NCBI GenBank assembly: GCA_965275915.1
Contig: CBDHYI010000008.1
Coordinates: 1,364,001 to 1,428,000 of the forward strand
DNA from: JBDWFY01 sp965275915
GTDB lineage: Bacteria; Pseudomonadota; Alphaproteobacteria; Rhizobiales; Stappiaceae
Direction: 5' to 3'
Length of the DNA stretch: 64,000 bases
The first letter of the stretch is position 1, and the number at the start of each line of letters is the position of its first letter. Under the pieces are notes generated by a model that had not been told where the DNA came from, did no database searches, and saw only the letters and a program-made list of their open reading frames with translations. The position numbers were made by a program, and so were the translations under genes. This document shows, piece by piece, positions 45,992 through 54,262 of this stretch.

Positions 45992-46954
45992 TTATGGTGC
46001 CTGTTTTAGCCTCCAAGGTTTTGTTGATTTGAGGATGGCGTTTGCGATTATCACGAGTCTACGTGCGATAGCGACGATGACTACCTTATGCGGCTTGCCT
46101 TGTTTTTTGAGACGCTGGGCGACCGGCCTGAGAATTGGGTTGTGATGAGCGGCGGCCAATGCTGCCTGGAACAACACTCGCCTTAAAGATCGCCTTCCGC
46201 CTGCAATTGCTCGTCTGCCTCGCAAAGTACCGCTGTCATGAGGCACAGGTGCAAGGCCGGTCATGGCCGCAGCTTGCCCTGCTGTCATTCGGCCAAGTTC
46301 CGGCATTTCAGCGATGAGCATTGCTGTCGCCACCGGACCTATTCCGGGAATTGACCGCAGCAGTCCGGCTTTGAGAGCAAATGTTTCTTCTTGCGCAATG
46401 GCGGCCTCAATTCGGCATTCGAGTTCAGCGATCTGAGCGTCGAACATCACTTTGAGTTCGGCATCCATGTCGTCAATATCGGCTGCAACACCCTGTTTCT
46501 GCCTCGCCCTGATCTGCCCTGAAAGTCGTTTCCTCATTTCGACGATCTGGGCACGCTTCGTCGTCAAAGCTCTGAGAATGCGCAGCTTGTGTGTCGGCAG
46601 CTGTCGTCCGGCACCTGGCCGGAACACCATGAACCGCGCAATGAGTTCCGCATCGATCTGATCGGTCTTTGCCCGCGTGCCGCGCGAGAGGGCAAATGCT
46701 TTGATCTGAGCGGGAGGTAGTTGCCCGACATTGATGCCCGCTGCTTCAAGCCTGCTCCAAAGAGCCCATTCCTGGCCACCAGTCGCTTCAAAGCCAACCT
46801 TGACTGAACCCGAAAGGCGCTGGATCAACGCAATTAAGCTTTCGTGGCCGTCTGCCGTGTTCGCAAGCCGGAACCTGTGCCCTTCTGGAAGGACGAAACC
46901 GTCCAGCCAGTCGCGGGACACGTCTATCCCCACAACGGTTGTCTCTGCTATCAT
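45992..46954 (-). CDS. IS110-family transposase (bridge-RNA-guided recombinase)
   Basis: A 320-residue protein with the N-terminal RuvC-like DEDD domain (Asp11 in GIDVSRD, Glu56 in FEATGG, Asp98 and Asp101 in KTDQIDAEL), a central coiled coil (about 125-195) and the C-terminal Transposase_20 domain (SIPGIGPVATAMLIAEM) with the catalytic serine Ser241 in VPHDSGTLRG. All catalytic residues are present, so it is probably active. The stop lies 9 bp from the right end, so the 3' non-coding part is minimal. The ribosome site AAGGAAGAGAG is buried in the donor-loop stem of the RNA. Confidence 0.93.
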   Translation of the reverse strand: MIAETTVVGIDVSRDWLDGFVLPEGHRFRLANTADGHESLIALIQRLSGSVKVGFEATGGQEWALWSRLEAAGINVGQLPPAQIKAFALSRGTRAKTDQIDAELIARFMVFRPGAGRQLPTHKLRILRALTTKRAQIVEMRKRLSGQIRARQKQGVAADIDDMDAELKVMFDAQIAELECRIEAAIAQEETFALKAGLLRSIPGIGPVATAMLIAEMPELGRMTAGQAAAMTGLAPVPHDSGTLRGRRAIAGGRRSLRRVLFQAALAAAHHNPILRPVAQRLKKQGKPHKVVIVAIARRLVIIANAILKSTKPWRLKQAP

Positions 46955-47122
46955 GTCACTCTCTCTTCCTTATGGTTCGCGGTCCCGTCAAACGGGCCGC
47001 CATCAACTGTTCGAGACGGTGAAGAGAGACGGGATCAGCCTGCTAGGACGCGTGGTCAGGCCACAAGATGTTAGACGCTGTATCCCACCCCATCATCGAT
47101 CCTGGCCGGGATCGATGATGGG
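46955..47122 (-). ncRNA. Bridge RNA of the IS110 element
   Basis: Read leftward: a 14-bp perfect hairpin (47122-47109 with 47102-47089); a target-binding loop, with stem 47086-47077 against 47039-47031, internal loop strands 47076-47065 and 47051-47040, and tip hairpin 47064-47052; and a donor-binding loop, with 9-bp stem 47029-47021 against 46968-46960, loop strands 47020-47001 and 46978-46969, and tip hairpin 47000-46979. The donor left strand contains ACAGTTG, identical to the right end of the element next to the CT core. The donor right strand contains CATAAG, complementary to the left end CTTATG including the core. The target left strand contains AACATCT against flank AACACCT. Exact 5' and 3' ends are not determined. 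Confidence 0.78.
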
Positions 47123-47200
47123 AACGCTATAGCAAAGCACAGACACATAAGGTGTTTAGTACAGCTCTATTTGGGCGTGCAATCAAGGTATTTCCGTTGC

Positions 47201-47214
47201 TGTGAGCGCTTACG
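47201..47214. promoter_or_regulatory. LacI-type operator-like palindrome
   Basis: TGTGAGCGCTTACG differs at two positions from the operators at 944-980 (TGTAAGCGCTTACA). It is in the 254-bp gap upstream of the SAF-domain dehydrogenase gene, and could place that gene under the same or a related regulator. Confidence 0.4.
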
Positions 47215-47405
47215 TTCGCTGCTAAGGCATTGAAACAAAAATTCAAACACATGCTGCTGATAAGAGGGATTGTGTCGGATTGACCTCGGCCGACCGGAGT
47301 CTCGGCCTGATGCTTGACCGCAGCGGCGGATTTCCGGTTTAAATCATACGCAACGTCCAAGGCGGTTTCATCCTGAAACGGCTATGGTGAAAAGGGAGTG
47401 TATCT

Positions 47406-48740
47406 TTGGGCCTTTACGAGCAGCTTCAGGAGCGCCATGAGCAGAATAACCCGGTGCGTGTCGGCGTTATCGGCGCGGGCAAGTTCGGCACAATGTTTCT
47501 TGCGCAGGCTCTGCGGATTCCCGGCATTCATGTGCTTGGCGTCTCCGACCTGAGGGCCGATGTCGCCAAATCGAACATGATGTATGCGGGGTGGCCGGCG
47601 GAACAACTGGAGGCAGTTACCCTGGATGCAACCCTGCAGTCCGGGGCAACGCATGTCGGGCAGGATGCAATGGCATTGATCGATCATTCCGGCATTGACA
47701 TCGTGATCGAATGCACCGGCAATCCGGTGGTTGCCGTCGACCATGCGCTGGCAGCGTTCGCTGCGGGAAAACATGTCATTTCGGCCACCGTTGAGGCGGA
47801 TGCCGTCTGCGGTGCGGCACTGGTTGCCCGTGCCAGGGCCGCGGGTGTGATCTACTCGCTGGCCTACGGCGATCAGCCGGCAATGACGGTCGAACTGGTG
47901 GATTGGGCCCGTACATGCGGATTTGAGGTTGCCGCTGCGGGGCGCGGGCACAAGTGGAAACCCGAATACCGGTTTTCGACGCCTGACACGATCTGGGATT
48001 ACTGGGGTATCACGGCTGAACAGGCCGAGCGGGGACGTTTGAACCCGAAAATGTTCAACAGCTTTCTCGACGGCACGAAGCCGGCCATAGAAAGCGCCGC
48101 AATTTCAAATGCCACAGGGCTGAACGCACCGACCGGCGGCCTGGCCTTTCCCTCCGGTGCCATCGAGGACATCGCCAACCTGATGCGGCCGCGCGAGGAA
48201 GGCGGCGTGCTGGAAGCGGCCGGGATGGTCGAGGTGATTTCCAGCGTGGCCGAAGACGGCTCGATGATCGCCAATGACATCCGCCAGGGCGTGTGGGTCG
48301 CGGTGAAGGCGACAACGGATTACCAGAAGAACTGTTTTGAAGAATATATGGTTTCGACCGACGACAGCGGTCTCTATTTCTGCAACTACAAGCGTTATCA
48401 TCTGATCGGACTGGAACTGGGCCTTTCCGTCGGATCGGTTGCGATCCGGAAGGAGGCCACGGGCACCGCCAAAGAGTTCCGGTCGGATGTGGTGGCCGTT
48501 TCGAAGAAAGACATGAAAGCCGGTGAGATACTGGACGGGGAAGGGGGCTATTGCGTCGCCGGCCAATTGCGCCCGACCCGCATTTCCGTTCCCATGCGTG
48601 CCCTGCCGCTGGGCCTGACGGGCGATATCAGACTGATCCGCGATGTTCCCGTGGATACAATCCTGACCTATGACGATGTTGACATCGACGAGACCCTGAA
48701 AGCCGTCAAGCTGCGGCGCGCGTGCGAGGCGATGGTTTAG
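47406..48740 (+). CDS. NAD(P)-dependent oxidoreductase with C-terminal SAF domain
   Basis: A 444-residue homoserine-dehydrogenase-like protein. It begins at TTG 47406 after AAGGGAGTG; no ATG is near. The NAD-binding motif is RVGVIGAGKFGTMFLAQA (residues 18-35), followed by VIECTGNP near residue 100. The last about 90 residues (DMKAGEILDGEGGYCVAGQLRP) form an SAF domain of the type seen in sialate synthase and sugar-acid dehydratases. Proteins of this architecture occur in carbohydrate or acid-sugar catabolism; the reaction is not known to me. It stands alone, 254 bp after the IS element. Confidence 0.8.
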   Translation: MGLYEQLQERHEQNNPVRVGVIGAGKFGTMFLAQALRIPGIHVLGVSDLRADVAKSNMMYAGWPAEQLEAVTLDATLQSGATHVGQDAMALIDHSGIDIVIECTGNPVVAVDHALAAFAAGKHVISATVEADAVCGAALVARARAAGVIYSLAYGDQPAMTVELVDWARTCGFEVAAAGRGHKWKPEYRFSTPDTIWDYWGITAEQAERGRLNPKMFNSFLDGTKPAIESAAISNATGLNAPTGGLAFPSGAIEDIANLMRPREEGGVLEAAGMVEVISSVAEDGSMIANDIRQGVWVAVKATTDYQKNCFEEYMVSTDDSGLYFCNYKRYHLIGLELGLSVGSVAIRKEATGTAKEFRSDVVAVSKKDMKAGEILDGEGGYCVAGQLRPTRISVPMRALPLGLTGDIRLIRDVPVDTILTYDDVDIDETLKAVKLRRACEAMV

Positions 48741-48781
48741 GGTGTGGCGAAGGTCTCATGCGAGCCCGTCTTGTTCATTGG

Positions 48782-49600
48782 TCAGCGTGCAGCGAACGGC
48801 TGCTTTCCCAGGAACTCAGTCGGGCTTTCGCCAAGTGTTTGCCGGAACATATAGCTGAACGCGCTGGATGACACGTAGCCCATCTCCAATGCGACGGTGG
48901 TAACTTTTTGGCCTGCTGCGAGCAGTGAAATCGCGTGCATAATCCGGGCGTGCCGTAACCATCTTGAGGGTGGCATTCCGGTTTCGGAGATGAATATCCG
49001 CTCAACCGTCTTCCGACTGGCCGGGGCGCCGGCCAACCACGCCTCGACAGATTGCACCTCACCGGGGTTTTCGAGCGCAGCGTGTGCAAGCTCGCGCACC
49101 CGAGGATCCTGCGGCACAGCCAACGACAGCGGAACGTCACGCGCGTCGAGCAACTCGTGGCGCAAGGCGACGTGCAGAGCGTTGTTGTGACGATGCTCAC
49201 GCGCATCCGTCTCCTCTGGCATCATTGCGAAAAAAAGCGATACCAGCAACGGCGTCATGGCGAGGACTCTGCATACCCCGCCCAACCGGGCAGCCTCTTC
49301 CCGGTTCACATCGACATAGATCATGACATTGTTGGAGCCGTAGCGCATCCAATGGTTTGTATCCGGTGGTATCCAGACCGCCATGGCCGGGCTCAGCAGA
49401 AGGACACGTTCCGGCGTTCCGACATACATCGAGCCTGACGAAGCGGAAATGAGCTGACCGAAGTCGTGTGTATGCCAGTCGTAGCTTTCGCCTGCGTCCG
49501 GCCTGATCGTTTCACCCAGATATCTTGGTCGATTGCCCAGGCCTGATCTGACAGGTGCCAGGCCTGATCTGACCGGTGAGTGAGTGGACTCAACGTTCAT
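48782..49600 (-). CDS. AraC-family transcriptional regulator
   Basis: A 272-residue regulator from ATG 49600 with a cupin-like N-terminal domain (SYDWHTHDFGQLISASSG) and a C-terminal pair of helix-turn-helix motifs (KVTTVALEMGYVSSSAFSYMFRQTLGESPTEF). It is divergent from the MFS gene (123-bp gap) and is its probable activator. An in-frame 21-bp tandem duplication near the N-terminus gives PVRSGLA-PVRSGLG. AraC/MFS pairs of this kind commonly govern drug or metabolite export. Confidence 0.88.
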   Translation of the reverse strand: MNVESTHSPVRSGLAPVRSGLGNRPRYLGETIRPDAGESYDWHTHDFGQLISASSGSMYVGTPERVLLLSPAMAVWIPPDTNHWMRYGSNNVMIYVDVNREEAARLGGVCRVLAMTPLLVSLFFAMMPEETDAREHRHNNALHVALRHELLDARDVPLSLAVPQDPRVRELAHAALENPGEVQSVEAWLAGAPASRKTVERIFISETGMPPSRWLRHARIMHAISLLAAGQKVTTVALEMGYVSSSAFSYMFRQTLGESPTEFLGKQPFAAR

Positions 49601-49722
49601 TGATTGACGAATCCTCGATGAAAGTTGCCTTCTTCTCCACAGACAGACATACCGACTTTTCCTATCTTTGGGAACCAAACAGGGCATTTCGCCCATGTTC
49701 TTCGCCGAAACACGCTTCTGCC

Positions 49723-50871
49723 ATGAAACAACGCACTTTCCTGACCTGGTTCGCTCTGGGTCATCTTGCCAATGATTGGCCGATTGCAGCCTTGTGGCTG
49801 ATTGTCCCTGCGGCCGGTATCGCCATGAACCTCTCGCCGACAGACGTTGGTTTGCTGTTCACCCTGTTCAGCATCGGTGGAGCACTTGCCTATATTCCGG
49901 CCGGATTTCTAGCCGATCATGTCTCGAACCGGGGCCGTCCGCTCATTGCGACATTCTGGTGGGTCGCCGTCGGGTACGTCCTGGCCGCTATGGCCCCTGG
50001 ATTTTGGGGCCTTGCGATACTTCTTGCCGTTGCCGGGATGGGCAATGCCGCCTGGCATCCCATCGCAACCGGCGTGCTCACGCGAGACAACAAAGAGAAG
50101 CGTGCCCACGCTTTGGGCATACACGCCATCGGCGGTTCATTTGCCGAGGTGCTGGCTCCGCTGTCGGTCGGCATCCTTCTCACTTTTGTCGATTGGCGTG
50201 GCGCCCTGGCCATCTCGGCCCTACCGAGCGTCCTGCTGGGAATATGTTTCATTTGGGTGGCTCGAGCCGTTCCGCTTGCTGAAAGGAAGCCAGTGAACCG
50301 GCAGCAGCTGCTCGACCTGCTGAGCGCGTGGTGTGATGCCGGCGGCCTGCGTATCGTCGGTACGATCTGCCTTTACAACATGGCCTTGGTAGCGATGCTT
50401 AGCATGATCCCGCTCTATCTGGCCTCCGTTCATGACCTCGATCCCGATACCATCGGCATCATCTTCGCCGCCCTCCTGATTTCCGGCGCTCTCGCGCAGC
50501 CATGGGTGGGAAGAATATCCGACAAGGCAGGACGCCGGCCCGTCCTGGTAATCGGCAATGCAACGGCTGGGCTGGCTGTCGCCGTGCTGATCTTCGATCC
50601 GGCGTTCTGGGTAATGATCGCACTCATGGCAGTCGGGATTGCCGCGATGGACTCCATTCGCGCGGCAATGTTGGCCACCGCAGTCGATCACACCGAGAAC
50701 AGCGAGAGCACGACCCTCGGCTTGGCGTTCGTGCTGATGGATGGCATCGGCGCAGCCGGAGCCGTGCTTGCCGGGATCGCAGCAGGAATTTCATGGCAGC
50801 ACATGTTTGGTCTGGCTGCGCTATTCTCGTTTGGGGCAGCGGCCTTGAGTGCGACGTTAAGTGGAGGTTGA
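49723..50871 (+). CDS. Major facilitator superfamily transporter
   Basis: A 382-residue, 12-helix MFS protein from ATG 49723 (MKQRTFLTWFALGHLAND); in-frame upstream starts from 49576 overlap the divergent AraC gene and are rejected. The loop motif ADHVSNRGRP between helices 2 and 3 and the equivalent GRISDKAGRRPVL between helices 8 and 9 are the MFS signature. It resembles fosmidomycin-resistance-like exporters, particularly in the helix 1 N-D-W region. Substrate unknown. Confidence 0.85.
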   Translation: MKQRTFLTWFALGHLANDWPIAALWLIVPAAGIAMNLSPTDVGLLFTLFSIGGALAYIPAGFLADHVSNRGRPLIATFWWVAVGYVLAAMAPGFWGLAILLAVAGMGNAAWHPIATGVLTRDNKEKRAHALGIHAIGGSFAEVLAPLSVGILLTFVDWRGALAISALPSVLLGICFIWVARAVPLAERKPVNRQQLLDLLSAWCDAGGLRIVGTICLYNMALVAMLSMIPLYLASVHDLDPDTIGIIFAALLISGALAQPWVGRISDKAGRRPVLVIGNATAGLAVAVLIFDPAFWVMIALMAVGIAAMDSIRAAMLATAVDHTENSESTTLGLAFVLMDGIGAAGAVLAGIAAGISWQHMFGLAALFSFGAAALSATLSGG

Positions 50872-51215
50872 AATCGCAAAGCGGTTCTGGGAGAGCTAAG
50901 CGAAAACAGACGTTCGTTGAATTACTGCAAAGTCCGCGTTTCAGTCACTGCGTCCCGTTGTGGTAAAGGAAACAAAAGCTGGCGTTCGTTGGCAGATCCC
51001 GCCTGGTTTTCGCGCCTGCAATGGACTGCTTTTTTACAAGGTGCCAGTGCCTGGTCGGGAAAGTCCGGAATTTTGCAAAAATACGGGCCGCGTCCTATTG
51101 TTAACAGCCTGAAATCGAGTTCCTGGCAGCGTTGGCCAAGGCAACTACAGGGACAATCGGAGGGGGTGGTCGGGGGAGAGGCAGCCACTCAGGTTGAAGC
51201 GGGAGGACATCGCAA
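50872..51215. other. Intergenic region, no gene supported
   Basis: A 344-bp gap between the MFS gene and the next AraC gene. Its right end holds the ribosome site GGGAGGA for the AraC start. No terminator with a clear U-run, RNA gene or repeat was recognised. Confidence 0.5.
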
Positions 51216-52139
51216 ATGATGTGTTATGAGGAGTGGAATGCGGCTTTGCGCGCATGCTGTGGCCACTATTACAGTGCTCCGACGCGCCGTCAAAAGGTTT
51301 CGAATGGATTTGATGTTCTGGATATCCACGGTATGGACGTGGCCTCCATTCGATGCACGATTGACCGTATTTCGCGAACCAGTCAGGGCATCCGCCGCGA
51401 TGACGCTGAACATTTTTTCCTGTTGTATCAGGTCGCCGGACAGACCCATGTCATTCACAACAGTCGTGAAACAACGATGGAGCCGGGAGATTTCCTGCTG
51501 CTCGACTCGGTTCGGCCGGCCGAACTTGTTTTTGACGGTAGCCTGTCCGATTTCCGCTCGATCCATATGCCGCGCAGCCTGTTTCTGGCTGGCCGCAGCC
51601 ACGTTCCATGCGTGGGCAGCAACCTGTCACGGCGCCATCCGCTGCATTCCAGCCTGGTAAACATTCTGTTCAGCGAAGATCAGGAGGAAGAGGACGGCGT
51701 TGCGGAGTACCTTTTTGACTATGTGTCGATGGTGTTCGGTCCGGACCAGCAATCCCCTGAAGTATCCGGCTTCCATAATCGCCATGGACGCATGCGGTAT
51801 ATCAGGGAAACCATTGATCTGAACTTGAAGCGCAAAGGCTTTTGCATCGATATGCTGGCGTCGCTGGTCGGTTTGTCCCGCCGCCAGCTTCAACGTGAGC
51901 TGACCGCTTCGGGGACGACTTATTCGCGTCTGCTCCAACAGCGGCGTCTGCGTCACCTGATCGCGTCCAAAACCCGGGCCGACCGTCTGGGCCGCCGGGT
52001 TTCGCTTGCCGAACTCGTTCTGTCCTCCGGTTTCAACGATCAGTCGCATTTCAACCGCGTCTTCCGGCAGCACCATGGCGTAGCTCCGCGCCAGTATTTC
52101 GAAATCAACCGGGAAAGAGGCCCAGCCTGTTTAACCTAA
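51216..52139 (+). CDS. AraC-family regulator, FeaR-like type
   Basis: A 307-residue regulator; ATG 51216 follows GGGAGGACATCGCAA. The N-terminal AraC-binding-like domain (residues about 30-180, HFFLLYQVAGQTHVIHNSRETTMEPGDFLLLDS) is of the FeaR/AraC_binding_2 group, and the C-terminus has two helix-turn-helix motifs (CIDMLASLVGLSRRQLQREL and VSLAELVLSSGFNDQSHFNRVFRQHHGVAP). FeaR-type regulators usually control aldehyde/alcohol dehydrogenases, which suits the genes immediately downstream. Confidence 0.88.
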   Translation: MMCYEEWNAALRACCGHYYSAPTRRQKVSNGFDVLDIHGMDVASIRCTIDRISRTSQGIRRDDAEHFFLLYQVAGQTHVIHNSRETTMEPGDFLLLDSVRPAELVFDGSLSDFRSIHMPRSLFLAGRSHVPCVGSNLSRRHPLHSSLVNILFSEDQEEEDGVAEYLFDYVSMVFGPDQQSPEVSGFHNRHGRMRYIRETIDLNLKRKGFCIDMLASLVGLSRRQLQRELTASGTTYSRLLQQRRLRHLIASKTRADRLGRRVSLAELVLSSGFNDQSHFNRVFRQHHGVAPRQYFEINRERGPACLT

Positions 52140-52278
52140 TAGGTTTTTTTGGCGCGTAACGCAAAAAGTTTGGCGCGCTCATCCAAGACACGGAGATGCG
52201 TTTTGGTTTCACTCGGACCAGATGCCGGGAAAGGTCGTCCTCAGACAGTGCGCCGCATGGCAACAGGGAGGAACCAAA

Positions 52279-52455
52279 ATGGATATGGCAATGCTTATCG
52301 CCGGGCGGTTTGTGACATCGGATGCTTTGATAGATGTGATCAATCCGGTAGCGATGGCGGGCCTCAAAGGGGCCGGACTTGGTGTAGAACAGTCAGTCGA
52401 GGACCTGGCGGAATATACCCAGATCCAAGTCGTCAACGTGGCACGGTCGGCGTAG
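52279..52455 (+). pseudogene. Aldehyde dehydrogenase remnant with large in-frame internal deletion
   Basis: A 58-codon ORF with a strong ribosome site (GGGAGGAACCAAA). Its first about 22 residues (MDMAMLIAGRFVTSDALIDV-INP) are the N-terminus of a standard NAD-dependent aldehyde dehydrogenase, and residues about 27-58 (GLKGAGLGVEQSVEDLAEYTQ then VVNVAR) are the extreme C-terminus of the same family. The NAD site, catalytic Cys and Glu, about 400 residues, are missing between INP and GLKG. The deletion is in frame, so a short peptide could still be made. Placement in an alcohol oxidation cluster shows what the lost gene did. Confidence 0.75.
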
Positions 52456-52518
52456 ACGAGGAAAAAGTGCGTCGCCCGTCGCTCACGGTTCGTCCAATCC
52501 GTGTCGTGGAGGTCGAAA

Positions 52519-54219
52519 ATGGGGAATCGCCTGCCGCAACTGGGGCTATCACATGTCGTCGGTGCGGTTGATGAGCCTCTGCTTGAGTTGACGATACCGC
52601 AGGTTCTGGCCTGCACGGTCGCCGCGTATCCCGACCGGGAGGCTGCAGTCTTCGTTCAGGAAGATCTGAACTGGAGCTACAGTGTTTTTTCCCGGGAGGT
52701 CGACCGGTTTGCCGGAGGCCTTTTGCGTCTGGGTGTCCGGAAGGGCGACCGGGTCGGTATCTGGTCGCCGAATAACAGCGCATGGCTGTTGACGCAGTTC
52801 GCGACGGCCCGGATCGGCGCGATCCTGGTGTGCATCAATCCGGCATATCGTACGCACGAGCTGGACTACGCCCTGAACAAGGTCGGCTGCAGCACGTTGG
52901 TGACAGCGGCGTCCTTCAAATCGTCCGACTATCTGGCAATTCTGAACGCGCTTGCGCCCGATATCGTGGATTCCACACCTGAAGACCTCAGTTCGGAGCG
53001 GCTGCCGCATCTCAAACGCCTCATCCAGATAGGTGAGAACACGGCATCGGGATTTCTGAGCTTCAGCGAGGTGTCGTGCATGGGCGATGCGGTAGAGCCT
53101 GCGCATCTGGATACGATCAGCAAGAGCCTCTCCAACACCGAACCGATCAACATTCAATTTACTTCGGGGACAACCGGCAGCCCCAAAGGCGCCTGCCTGA
53201 CGCATCGCAATATCGTCAACAATGCCAAGAACGTCACCGCTGCGATCCGGTTTTCCGAGGCTGACCGCTTATGCATCCCGGTGCCGTTCTATCATTGCTT
53301 CGGGATGGTCCTGGGAACGCTTGGTTGCGTGACCAAAGGGGCCGTGATGGTTATCCCGGGCGAAGGGTTCGACCCCGCTCAGACGCTTCAGGCCGTCTCT
53401 GATCAGCGCTGCACGGCGCTTTATGGTGTGCCGACAATGTTTGTCGCCGAATTGGAATTGCCTGATTTCGGCCGGTTCGATCTGAGCCATCTTCGGACCG
53501 GCATCATGGCCGGTGCCTCTTGCCCGATCGAGATTATGAAGCAGGTGCAGGCTCGTATGAACATGAATGAGGTCACGATTGCCTACGGCATGACCGAGAC
53601 CTCTCCGGTGTCGTTTCAGTCGGATGTGGACGACCCGATCGAAAAGCGGGTCAGTACCGTGGGCCGGACCCATCCGCATGTCGAATGCAAGGTTGTCGAC
53701 GATAGCGGCCGGACATTGCCGGTTGGCGAGCAGGGCGAACTTCTGACCCGGGGCTATTCCGTCATGCAAGGCTATTGGAACGACGATGAAAGGACAGTCG
53801 AGAGCACTCGGGATGGCTGGATGCATACCGGTGATCTGGCCGTGATCGACAGCGAGGGTTATTGCGACATCACGGGCCGGGTAAAGGATATGATCATTCG
53901 TGGTGGCGAGAATACCTATCCGCGCGAGGTCGAGGATTTTCTGTTCACCCATCCGGGGATTTCTCAGGTCCAGGTTTTCGGCATTCCAGACAAGAAATTC
54001 GGTGAGGTCGTCTGCGTATGGATTGTGCCGTCGGACAACAGCCTCACTGAAGAGGAGGTCCGCGCTTTTTGCAAAGAGCGGATTTCGCATTTCAAGGTTC
54101 CGACTCATGTGCGGTTCAAACCCGAGTTGCCGATGACGGCGACCGGCAAGCCTCAGAAATTCATCATGCGCGACAGCATGGTCGATGAACTGAATGTCGG
54201 AATGGAAAAGCCCCCGTAA
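52519..54219 (+). CDS. Acyl-CoA synthetase (AMP-dependent ligase)
   Basis: A 566-residue adenylate-forming enzyme; ATG 52519 follows GGAGGTCGAAA and is preferred to in-frame GTG 52501. The P-loop FTSGTTGSPKGACLTHRN (near residue 212), AYGMTETSP, the GYWNDDERT and HTGDLAVID motifs and the C-terminal catalytic lysine in PMTATGKPQKF are intact. It activates a fatty or branched acid to its CoA ester. With the PQQ alcohol dehydrogenase and the lost aldehyde dehydrogenase it would complete alcohol to acyl-CoA conversion. Chain length is not readable. Confidence 0.9.
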   Translation: MGNRLPQLGLSHVVGAVDEPLLELTIPQVLACTVAAYPDREAAVFVQEDLNWSYSVFSREVDRFAGGLLRLGVRKGDRVGIWSPNNSAWLLTQFATARIGAILVCINPAYRTHELDYALNKVGCSTLVTAASFKSSDYLAILNALAPDIVDSTPEDLSSERLPHLKRLIQIGENTASGFLSFSEVSCMGDAVEPAHLDTISKSLSNTEPINIQFTSGTTGSPKGACLTHRNIVNNAKNVTAAIRFSEADRLCIPVPFYHCFGMVLGTLGCVTKGAVMVIPGEGFDPAQTLQAVSDQRCTALYGVPTMFVAELELPDFGRFDLSHLRTGIMAGASCPIEIMKQVQARMNMNEVTIAYGMTETSPVSFQSDVDDPIEKRVSTVGRTHPHVECKVVDDSGRTLPVGEQGELLTRGYSVMQGYWNDDERTVESTRDGWMHTGDLAVIDSEGYCDITGRVKDMIIRGGENTYPREVEDFLFTHPGISQVQVFGIPDKKFGEVVCVWIVPSDNSLTEEEVRAFCKERISHFKVPTHVRFKPELPMTATGKPQKFIMRDSMVDELNVGMEKPP

Positions 54220-54262
54220 CGGGCGGAGATTCAAAGCAGTAGCGTTCAGAAGGGAGGAAGCA

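Larger units (their letters stand above)
45983..47151 (-). mobile_element. IS110-family insertion sequence with identified ends
   Basis: The element is defined by its own guide RNA: the right end (transposase 3' side) is CAACTGT at 45983-45989, and the left end is CATAAG at 47146-47151 (plus-strand reading). Both are bordered by the dinucleotide AG on the plus strand (CT on the transposase strand) at 45981-45982 and 47150-47151, which is the crossover core. Length with one core is 1169 bp. There are no terminal inverted repeats, as expected. The non-coding part is upstream of the recombinase, as in the IS110 (not IS1111) group. Transposase and RNA appear intact. Confidence 0.82.

Noticed and set aside
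47089..47122. Perfect 14-bp palindrome first read as a rho-independent terminator
   Set aside because: There is no T-run on either side, and it sits at the predicted 5' end of the IS110 bridge RNA, so it is assigned as that RNA's first hairpin.
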